From positions 1 through 5,302 of the forward strand of contig JAHKKL010000143.1 in NCBI GenBank assembly GCA_020027635.1: 5,302 bases of DNA, in the 5' to 3' direction. The translations under genes and the position numbers were made by a program. Source of the stretch: Gammaproteobacteria bacterium (GTDB taxonomy: Bacteria; Pseudomonadota; Gammaproteobacteria; UBA9214). Shown in pieces: positions 1-5,302 of this stretch. Position 1 is the stretch's first letter, and every line of letters starts with the position of its first letter. The notes beneath the pieces are model-generated. The model was not told the origin of the DNA. It saw nothing but the letters and a program-made list of their open reading frames with translations, and did not search any database.

Positions 1-1
1 T

Positions 2-1009
2 GAAGAACGGCTGTGCCGTTACTTTGAAAGGGAATTCAAACGGCATATTGAAAAGCCGAGCATACTAGCCGAGCTCGGCATGTCGACCGACGAGGGCGCA
101 ATCATGGAGGAGACCGATGCGCTCATGGAAAGCCACTACGATGAAAGGCCCGAATTCTTTGAAAGCTTTCTGGATAGCCGCTATCGAGCCTACTCCATGG
201 GCTACTACGGCGCAACACCCGAAATCGTATGCAACTCGAGCGTTTCTCTCGAAGAGGCTCAGCATGCCAAGTTCTCACTGATAGCGGAGCGTGCGCAAAT
301 CGCAGGCAAGGAGCGGATCTTCAATATTGGCTGCGGTTTCGGCTCACTGGAAACCTACCTGCTGGACCAGTACCCCGAGATCGAAATTGTCAGCATCACA
401 CCGAGCAAGGTGCAAATCGACTATCTGAGAACACGCATGCGCAACCCAGCCGATCCGCTGGGAAGCGGGCGCTTTACCCTTCTTGAAGGGACATTCGACC
501 ATACTGAGCTGGAGGTCCTTGGCAAGTACAGCTACGACTTGGTGATCTCGGTCGCTGTATTCGAGCAAGTGATTAATATGCGCGCCATGATGCAGCGCAT
601 CGCGAGATTACTGGTACCAGAGGGAAGAACATTTCATCACTTCATCACATCCCGGCAGGTCATACCGCAATTGCTTGACCCGGGGAAAACCCGCATCGGG
701 CTATACTTTCCGGGCGGACGCGTCTGGCCACATGATGAGCTTGCCCGACATACGGAAGACTTCAACCTGGCTGGCAGCTGGTTCATCAACGGGCTAAACT
801 ACTGGCGAACGCTGGATGTCTGGCACCGGCGTTTCTGGAGCAGTATACCCGAGCTGTATGGCCCGGTTTTCGACCTCGACAGGCTGACCCATTGGAACAA
901 CTACTTCTCGCTCTGCAAGGCGGTGTTCGCGCCTCTGAATGGGATGTTCTACGGCAACAGCCATTACCTCTTCAAACTGAGGCGACAAATTCGGACGGAT
1001 ATGACCTGA
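2..1009 (+). CDS. SAM-dependent methyltransferase, CFA synthase/coclaurine N-methyltransferase-like (5' partial)
   Basis: Probably transfers a methyl (or methylene) group from S-adenosylmethionine to a lipid or small-molecule acceptor in the cytosol or at the membrane face; the substrate is unknown. Numbering from the ATG at 80, the SAM-binding motif NIGCGFGS lies at residues 82-89. Before it is YSMGYY (38-43) and an EEAQ segment (58-61), both typical of cyclopropane-fatty-acyl-phospholipid synthase relatives. Post-motifs include VSITPSKVQ (104-112), ISVAVFEQV (156-164), EGRTFHHFIT (181-190) and NYWRTLDVW (240-248). Compared from memory with E. coli CFA synthase, the catalytic Glu (E162), His (H187) and Tyr (Y241) look kept, but the bicarbonate-binding Cys position is Met40. 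The frame stays open with protein-like sequence from base 2 to the ATG at 80, and that ATG has no good ribosome site, so the true start is probably upstream of the window. The 3' end overlaps the convergent synthase gene by 38 bp. Family call is firm; cyclopropanation versus methylation is open. Confidence 0.85.
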   Translation, partial: EERLCRYFEREFKRHIEKPSILAELGMSTDEGAIMEETDALMESHYDERPEFFESFLDSRYRAYSMGYYGATPEIVCNSSVSLEEAQHAKFSLIAERAQIAGKERIFNIGCGFGSLETYLLDQYPEIEIVSITPSKVQIDYLRTRMRNPADPLGSGRFTLLEGTFDHTELEVLGKYSYDLVISVAVFEQVINMRAMMQRIARLLVPEGRTFHHFITSRQVIPQLLDPGKTRIGLYFPGGRVWPHDELARHTEDFNLAGSWFINGLNYWRTLDVWHRRFWSSIPELYGPVFDLDRLTHWNNYFSLCKAVFAPLNGMFYGNSHYLFKLRRQIRTDMT

Positions 1010-2204
1010 GTGCAAGCACGGCGTTAAGGCCGCCAAAGGCAAAGGAGCTTGACAACGCCGCCTCGACGGGCATCTTCCTGGCGGTGTTCGGCACATAGTC
1101 CAGGTCGCAGCCATACCCCGCCGTTGTGAAATTCGCAGTCGGTGGTACCAGACCGTGGTGAACGGCAAGTGCCGTGGCGACGAATTCCAAGGCGCTCGAT
1201 GCACCCAAGGCATGACCATGCACCGATTTTGTCGACGAGACGGCCAGCGCACGAGCATGTGTCCCGAAGACCCGGTGCAGTGCTTCGGTTTCGGCAATAT
1301 CATTGGCCTGGGTGCCGGTACCGTGCGCATTGATATAGGCGATTTGTTCCGCCACCAGGCCCGCATGGCTGAGTGCGGATTCGATTGCCTTCACGATTCC
1401 ATTTGTATCCGGGCGCGTGATGTGACCGGCATCCGAGGACAGACCGCAGCCGGCGAGCTCGGCATAGATTCCTGCATGCCGTTTCCTGGCATGCGCTTCA
1501 GATTCCAGCACAATCATGCCCGCGCCCTCACCCAACACGATACCGGAGCGATTCTGTGAGAAGGGGCGGCAGGTATCAGCCGAGACCACCCGGAGAGCCT
1601 CCCACGCCTTGAGCAACCCGTAGGTAAACGGTGCATCTGTGCCACCAACCAGGGCCACATCGACTATGCCTGCCTTTATCATCAGACAGCCCTGGGAGAT
1701 GGCATGCGCCCCTGAGGCACAGGCGCTGGCGGTTGAAAAAACGGGGCCCTTGATACCAAGGTGCATGCTAACCATGCTGGCTGCCGCGCTTGGCATGCCC
1801 TTGGGAATGGTCAACGGATGCGCGCGGAACCTGCCTTTCCTGTAAAGCTGTGTATAGGTTTCCTCGTCCGTCTGCTTTCCGCCACAACCCGTGCCGATGA
1901 CCGCCGCCGCTTGCCTCGCGCAAGACTCGTCCTGCGCAAGCCCCGCATCCGCCATGGCCTCGCGTGCTGCAATCACCGCGAACTGGGAGAAACGGTCCAG
2001 AAGTGACAGATCATCGGCAATGAAATGATTTTCCGGCCTGTAGCCCCTGACGGTGGCACCGATTCTGATATTCAGGTCATCCTCGATGCCGGTAAGCGGA
2101 GCGATAGCGGAACGACCCTCTACCAGCCCCGCCCAGAAATCAGCTACCCCGATACCGAGCCCGGACACACAGCCCAGGCCAGTAACGACTACCCCTCCAG
2201 CCAT
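972..2204 (-). CDS. Beta-ketoacyl-ACP synthase, FabF (KAS II)-like
   Basis: Condensing enzyme that extends an acyl chain by two carbons through decarboxylative Claisen condensation with malonyl-ACP, in the cytosol. The 410-residue length is close to E. coli FabF. The start VVVTGLGCVSGLG (5-17) is the usual KAS N-terminus. The nucleophile is Cys162 in TASACASGAH, and the His pair is His294 in NAHGTGT and His331 in KSVHGHALGAS, with the conserved Lys326. GEGAG (225-229) and the C-terminal SSFAFGGLNAV segment (386-396) are also present. Because the Cys is retained, this is an active synthase and not a chain-length factor. Phe390 corresponds to the FabF gatekeeper Phe; the usual SFGFGG reads SFAFGG here. 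ATG at 2204 is chosen because it gives a normal family N-terminus. It has no clear Shine-Dalgarno and lies inside the end of the ACP gene, suggesting translational coupling. A secondary-metabolism or signal-supply role is more likely than housekeeping, because no other fab genes accompany it, but this is inference. Confidence 0.93.
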   Translation of the reverse strand: MAGGVVVTGLGCVSGLGIGVADFWAGLVEGRSAIAPLTGIEDDLNIRIGATVRGYRPENHFIADDLSLLDRFSQFAVIAAREAMADAGLAQDESCARQAAAVIGTGCGGKQTDEETYTQLYRKGRFRAHPLTIPKGMPSAAASMVSMHLGIKGPVFSTASACASGAHAISQGCLMIKAGIVDVALVGGTDAPFTYGLLKAWEALRVVSADTCRPFSQNRSGIVLGEGAGMIVLESEAHARKRHAGIYAELAGCGLSSDAGHITRPDTNGIVKAIESALSHAGLVAEQIAYINAHGTGTQANDIAETEALHRVFGTHARALAVSSTKSVHGHALGASSALEFVATALAVHHGLVPPTANFTTAGYGCDLDYVPNTARKMPVEAALSSSFAFGGLNAVLALRSYPSEFVASV

Positions 2205-2452
2205 GCGGTATCACTGCCGGCGGTGAGCTGTTGAAGCTGGTGCACGATATCGCCTACGTTCTTGATCGAATCGAAGACGTCATTGGGTATCTCAATATTA
2301 AGTCGGTCTTCCAGTTCGTACAGTATGGTGATTGCTTTCAGAGAGTCTATCCCGAGTTCTTCCAGTGGAGTTTGCAGCGAGAATGTCCCTGACGACGATG
2401 GAATCTCTTGTGTAATTGCTTCAAAAACAATTTCTTGTAGTTTCACATCCAC
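2189..2452 (-). CDS. Acyl carrier protein (phosphopantetheine-binding)
   Basis: Small carrier that holds acyl intermediates as thioesters on a 4'-phosphopantetheine arm and presents them to partner enzymes, most likely the FabF-like synthase encoded just after it. The 87-residue product has the modification motif LGIDSLKA (33-40), with Ser37 as the attachment site. This is followed by an acidic helix II (ITILYELEDRLNIEIP) and a helix III region, as in ACPs of type II fatty-acid and polyketide systems. The C-terminal tail (LTAGSDTAWLEG) is longer than in housekeeping AcpP. The start codon is GTG: GTG at 2452 has a GGGGA purine run only about one base upstream, whereas the in-frame GTG two codons later (2446-2444) has the same run at a normal spacing of about 7 nt. 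The real product may therefore be 85 residues. An in-frame TAG at 2474-2476 (plus-strand CTA) blocks a longer form. The stop codon overlaps the synthase start by 16 bp, so the two form one operon. The gene is divergent from the rpfC-like kinase. Confidence 0.9.
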   Translation of the reverse strand: MDVKLQEIVFEAITQEIPSSSGTFSLQTPLEELGIDSLKAITILYELEDRLNIEIPNDVFDSIKNVGDIVHQLQQLTAGSDTAWLEG

Positions 2453-2558
2453 TTCCCCGCGTAGTTCGTTCAGCTAAAGCATCCTACAAGTTGTGTCGTT
2501 ATAAGTCGTATAGATGTGAAGGAAATTACCCTCCTCGATGATGGCCTAATTTATCCCA
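2453..2558. promoter_or_regulatory. Divergent intergenic region between the ACP operon and the rpfC-like gene
   Basis: These 106 bases are the only substantial non-coding stretch in the window and must contain the 5' leaders, and probably the promoters, for both directions. The stretch is more AT-rich than the flanking genes in its centre. It holds a TATAGA hexamer at 2509-2514 (plus) and TATAAC on the minus strand (plus 2498-2503) as possible -10 elements, but neither has a convincing -35 at normal spacing. A perfect inverted repeat ACAAGTTGT lies at 2486-2494, and a TGTGA half-site at 2515-2519. The presence of promoters is inferred from gene arrangement; the individual elements are weak. 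Confidence 0.5.
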
Positions 2559-5126
2559 ATGCCCCCCGATAAGCCACAGAAAACATTAGATAACGCCTTA
2601 CGTCGTGCCCTACAACGTTATCTAGGGGTAATCGGCTGGTCGGGTAATCCGGAACAGGAGCAGGGCGCACTGCGTATTGTAATTTCACTTACATTTCTGG
2701 GTTATTTGCTTCTCCACCGTCCGACGATAGAAGCTGGCGTAGAGCTGTGGACAACCAGCACGGTTTTTATACAGTCATTCCTCGGCGCTGCCGTGCCCCT
2801 TTTCATTACGACTCTCGTCTGGCCAGAAGCATCGGTAGCTAGGCGGGTGATCGGAATTATTAGTGATATTGCCGCCCTGAGCTACGGGTTGTACCTAACC
2901 GGGCCCGTGGGCGCGCCCTGGTATGGCGTGTTTCTCTGGGTTACGCTAGGCAACGGCTTCCGCTATGGCGAGAAATACCTTTACCTGTCCAGCGCCGCAT
3001 CGCTACTGGGTTTCGGCGTGGTTGTCGCTATCACCCCTTACTGGGACGCTAACCGGGAACTGGCGATCGGACTGGCCATTACTTTGCTGGTCGTCCCCGC
3101 CTATTCGGGCATACTGATTCGCCGGCTCAATGCTGCACTGAGGCAAGCCGATTCCGCGAGCCGGGCCAAGAGTGAGTTCTTGTCGAGCATGTCCCATGAG
3201 ATCCGCACACCGCTGAATGGCATACTAGGAATGACGGATCTGTTGCTGACCAGACCCCTGGCGCGGGAAGACAAGGAATCTGTCGATATTATTCATGCCT
3301 CCGGGCAAACACTGGCGCGCCAGATCAACGAAATTCTGGATCTGTCGAAGATCGAATCCGGACAGCTCTCCCTGGAAAATATCGAGTTCGACCTCTATGT
3401 ACTGATCAATACCACGCTGCGGATCTTCCAACCTCAGGTCATTACCAAGCAGATCCAGCTACAGGAGTGCATAGATCCAAAAACACCCTATCTTCTCAAG
3501 GGTGATCCCCACAAGTTGCAGCAGATCATTGTCAACCTTGTTGGGAATGCTGTGAAGTTTACCGACCATGGCTTTATTTCCGTCCGGGTACATCCGAAGG
3601 ACACCTCAGAGGGAAGAATGATCATAAGATTCGAGGTGGCTGATACAGGAGTGGGCATTCCAGCCGATCGTCTGGAGGCCATTTTCGAGCCATTTACCCA
3701 AGCCAGCAGTTCCATCTCCAGGACTTATGGCGGTACCGGACTTGGCACCACGATCTGCAAGAATCTCGTGAAACTGATGGGTGGCAGTATAGCCGTCCAT
3801 AGCACCCCCAATACAGGCAGCACATTCTGGTTCGATCTGCCTTTCGAAGTATGCGAGCAAAAGCAAACCGCCACCCAGCAATCCTGGACAAATGGCTGCA
3901 AGGTACTCTACGTGCATCCAGCTCACGTTGCAGACAGCGAGATTTCCACCCACCTCGGCAGGTGGAATATACCATTTAACGAACTAGTCAGCGACAACCA
4001 GGCGGGAGAGGTATTGAGCGAAGATACCACAGCATACAGCGGTTATGATGCATTGATCCTCGACGCGGTTCCTTACAAGGACATGCTGGACGAACTGCTG
4101 TCCGCTATTCGAAAAAACAGATTCTTTGAAACATCTTCGGTGATTGTGATTAATTCCGAAGAATATTTGCCCGTGGTGACCGCGGATATACACGATCGAC
4201 TTCATTATCTGACATCACCACTGGACAGTCGCATTTTATTCAACACACTGCATGCCGCGTACTCTAAGCACGGCACAGAAGAAGACATCCTGCATATTGC
4301 CCACCACCAGACGAAGAAACCCGACAATCTGCCGGTGCTGAACATACTGATCGCCGACGACAATGCCACCAATCGCATCGTACTGGAACGCATGCTTGAA
4401 AAGCTTGGCCACCGATGCACTGTGGTAAAAGGCGGTGAGGAGGCCCTTCTAAGACTCGAAAACAGCCAGTTTGACGCAGTCATTATTGATAAAAATATGC
4501 CTGATCTTGGAGGAATCGAGGCGTACCAGGCGTACTGCCTGGCCAATGGCGGTGACCCACTGGTCAAGTTCATTATTCTAACGGCTGATGCAACCGAGGA
4601 ATGCAGGAGAAGTTGCATGGCAGCGGGAATTGATTACTTCCTGACCAAACCTGTGTCCCTGGCGAAACTGCGTGAAACACTCGTAAGCATCAAAATTAAT
4701 GACGAGGGCTTCCGCAAACCGGACCAGGTACAGGAAGACCGTACGGAGCCCGATGGCGAGCTAACACCCCTGGTTGATGAAGCAGCCTTCGACAATCTGC
4801 TTAGCCTGATCGACAATAACAACAATTTCATAACCGAGATGATCAATAACTTCAGAACGGATGCGCATCAGGATATTCAAGGTATGGAGAAAGCTGTTGC
4901 TGGCCGTGAATGGCAGCTATTCAGAGACTACGCCCATGCGTTGAAAGGCGCCGCCATGTATATGGGCCTCAGTCGGCTTGTGCAGCTTAGCCTTGACGCC
5001 CAAAATATTGAAAGAGATGATTTTCACCGCAATGGTGTTGCACGTGTTATCACCATCCGGGATGCTGTCTACGAGGCGATTCGTGAACTGCGAGCAAAAG
5101 AGCTCGCCCTGCGGAACATCGGCTAG
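2559..5126 (+). CDS. rpfC: RpfC-like hybrid sensor histidine kinase (TM sensor-HisKA-HATPase-degenerate REC-REC-Hpt)
   Basis: Inner-membrane sensor likely to detect a DSF-type fatty-acid signal and relay phosphate to a response regulator. Residues 37-186 form about five or six membrane segments. The stretch GPVGAPWYGVFLWV followed by GNGFRYG (115-137) is characteristic of the RpfC sensor domain. HisKA carries His213 in SHEIRTPLNG. The ATPase domain shows the N box (N326, N330), DTGVGIP (362-368), FEPFTQ (376-381) and GGTGLGTT (391-398). Residues about 446-570 look like a receiver fold without the acidic pair and Lys. A canonical receiver follows at 594-710, with D600/D601, phospho-acceptor D644, T675 and K697. 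The C-terminal Hpt has His793 in YAHALKGAA. At 855 residues it is longer than Xanthomonas RpfC (about 726 from memory), mostly through the extra receiver-like segment. The ATG at 2559 is the only sensible start (in-frame stop at 2547-2549), but it has no clear Shine-Dalgarno. It converges on the rpfF-like gene. Hybrid kinase is certain; rpfC orthology rests on the sensor domain and the neighbour. Confidence 0.9.
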   Translation: MPPDKPQKTLDNALRRALQRYLGVIGWSGNPEQEQGALRIVISLTFLGYLLLHRPTIEAGVELWTTSTVFIQSFLGAAVPLFITTLVWPEASVARRVIGIISDIAALSYGLYLTGPVGAPWYGVFLWVTLGNGFRYGEKYLYLSSAASLLGFGVVVAITPYWDANRELAIGLAITLLVVPAYSGILIRRLNAALRQADSASRAKSEFLSSMSHEIRTPLNGILGMTDLLLTRPLAREDKESVDIIHASGQTLARQINEILDLSKIESGQLSLENIEFDLYVLINTTLRIFQPQVITKQIQLQECIDPKTPYLLKGDPHKLQQIIVNLVGNAVKFTDHGFISVRVHPKDTSEGRMIIRFEVADTGVGIPADRLEAIFEPFTQASSSISRTYGGTGLGTTICKNLVKLMGGSIAVHSTPNTGSTFWFDLPFEVCEQKQTATQQSWTNGCKVLYVHPAHVADSEISTHLGRWNIPFNELVSDNQAGEVLSEDTTAYSGYDALILDAVPYKDMLDELLSAIRKNRFFETSSVIVINSEEYLPVVTADIHDRLHYLTSPLDSRILFNTLHAAYSKHGTEEDILHIAHHQTKKPDNLPVLNILIADDNATNRIVLERMLEKLGHRCTVVKGGEEALLRLENSQFDAVIIDKNMPDLGGIEAYQAYCLANGGDPLVKFIILTADATEECRRSCMAAGIDYFLTKPVSLAKLRETLVSIKINDEGFRKPDQVQEDRTEPDGELTPLVDEAAFDNLLSLIDNNNNFITEMINNFRTDAHQDIQGMEKAVAGREWQLFRDYAHALKGAAMYMGLSRLVQLSLDAQNIERDDFHRNGVARVITIRDAVYEAIRELRAKELALRNIG

Positions 5127-5133
5127 AACCAGT

Positions 5134-5302
5134 TCATCTGCTAACTGATTGGGAGCTTTCCTCGTTGATCAAACCCTCGGCCGTGGTGAAACGCTTGGTC
5201 TGAGCCCTCGCAAAATAGGCCATCAATCTGCGGTTCTTCTCACTGAGCTGCAGCGCGGTATCCACCCACAGTTCTACAATATCATTCAGTTCATCATAGG
5301 CA
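5134..5302 (-). CDS. rpfF: RpfF-like DSF synthase, C-terminal fragment (runs off the window)
   Basis: Only the last 55 codons are in view, read from 5301 down to the TGA at 5136-5134. The peptide contains ELWVDTALQLSEKNRRLM followed by ARAQTKR. This closely resembles the C-terminal helix of Xanthomonas RpfF as I recall it (IWVDTAMQLGEKSLRTMDRLVRAQSRR). RpfF belongs to the crotonase (enoyl-CoA hydratase) superfamily. It dehydrates 3-hydroxyacyl-ACP to the cis-2-enoyl form and releases the free acid, the DSF signal. The catalytic glutamates lie outside the window, so activity cannot be judged. The tail beyond the match (about 15-20 residues, ending in SQSVSR) is longer than in the Xanthomonas protein. 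The gene is convergent with the rpfC-like gene, 7 bp stop to stop, the same tail-to-tail arrangement known for rpfF and rpfC in Xanthomonas. Identification depends on a short segment but is supported by context. Confidence 0.82.
   Translation of the reverse strand, partial: AYDELNDIVELWVDTALQLSEKNRRLMAYFARAQTKRFTTAEGLINEESSQSVSR

Noticed and set aside
80..1009. Complete methyltransferase starting at ATG 80
   Set aside because: The frame is open to the window edge with protein-like sequence (26 codons), and ATG 80 lacks a ribosome site, so the gene is more likely cut by the window boundary.
794..1366. Minus-strand open frame of 190 codons spanning the end of the methyltransferase and synthase
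   Set aside because: Shadow frame overlapping two well-supported genes; composition is Arg/Pro/Trp-rich and has no family resemblance.
1155..1559. Plus-strand open frame of 134 codons opposite the synthase gene
   Set aside because: It is a shadow of the minus-strand KAS gene; the translation is rich in Cys, His and Arg and has no recognisable motif, while the minus strand has an intact active site.
972..2204. Synthase as a chain-length factor (inactive KAS)
   Set aside because: Cys162, His294, His331 and Lys326 are all present, so it should be a working condensing enzyme.
2529..2534. Strong Shine-Dalgarno-like GGAGGG on the minus strand in the divergent region
   Set aside because: No start codon follows at suitable distance and no minus-strand reading frame of useful length begins there before the ACP gene.
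5129..5147. Inverted repeat CAGTT...AACTG between and within the convergent 3' ends as a terminator
   Set aside because: The stem is only 5 bp with an 8-base loop, is not GC-rich and has no T-tract on either side.

Overview
The window holds a DSF-type (diffusible signal factor, cis-2-unsaturated fatty acid) quorum-sensing locus. It sits directly beside a small acyl-carrier-protein and condensing-enzyme operon and a methyltransferase of the cyclopropane-fatty-acid-synthase/coclaurine superfamily. The gene style (RpfC-like hybrid kinase, RpfF-like C-terminus, tight packing, mid-range GC by eye) points to a Proteobacterium. A beta- or gammaproteobacterium outside Xanthomonas is my guess, and the taxon cannot be fixed from the sequence alone.

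Layout from left to right: (1) plus strand, 2-1009, a class I SAM-dependent methyltransferase whose 5' end lies outside the window; (2) minus strand, 972-2204, a FabF-like beta-ketoacyl-ACP synthase with an intact Cys-His-His active site, running tail-to-tail into the methyltransferase with a 38-bp overlap of the two 3' ends; (3) minus strand, 2189-2452, an acyl carrier protein that overlaps the synthase start by 16 bp and so is probably translationally coupled to it; (4) a 106-bp divergent intergenic region, 2453-2558, which must hold the promoters for both directions; (5) plus strand, 2559-5126, an 855-residue RpfC-like hybrid sensor kinase (membrane sensor, histidine kinase, degenerate receiver-like segment, canonical receiver, Hpt); (6) minus strand, 5134-5302, the last 55 codons of an RpfF-like DSF synthase, ending 7 bp from the kinase stop codon.

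How the parts may work together: in the known Rpf system RpfF makes the signal from 3-hydroxyacyl-ACP, RpfC senses it at the membrane, and the RpfC receiver also restrains RpfF. Here the sensor gene shares its upstream region with genes for a dedicated ACP and a condensing enzyme. Those could supply or tailor the acyl chain for the signal, or make a lipid or polyketide-like product under DSF control. The link between the acyl genes and the signalling genes is inferred from position only. No rpfG-type HD-GYP response regulator gene is present in the window.

Apart from the 106-bp divergent region and the 7-bp convergent gap, the whole window is coding. I saw no tRNA, rRNA, mobile element, CRISPR array or convincing terminator.
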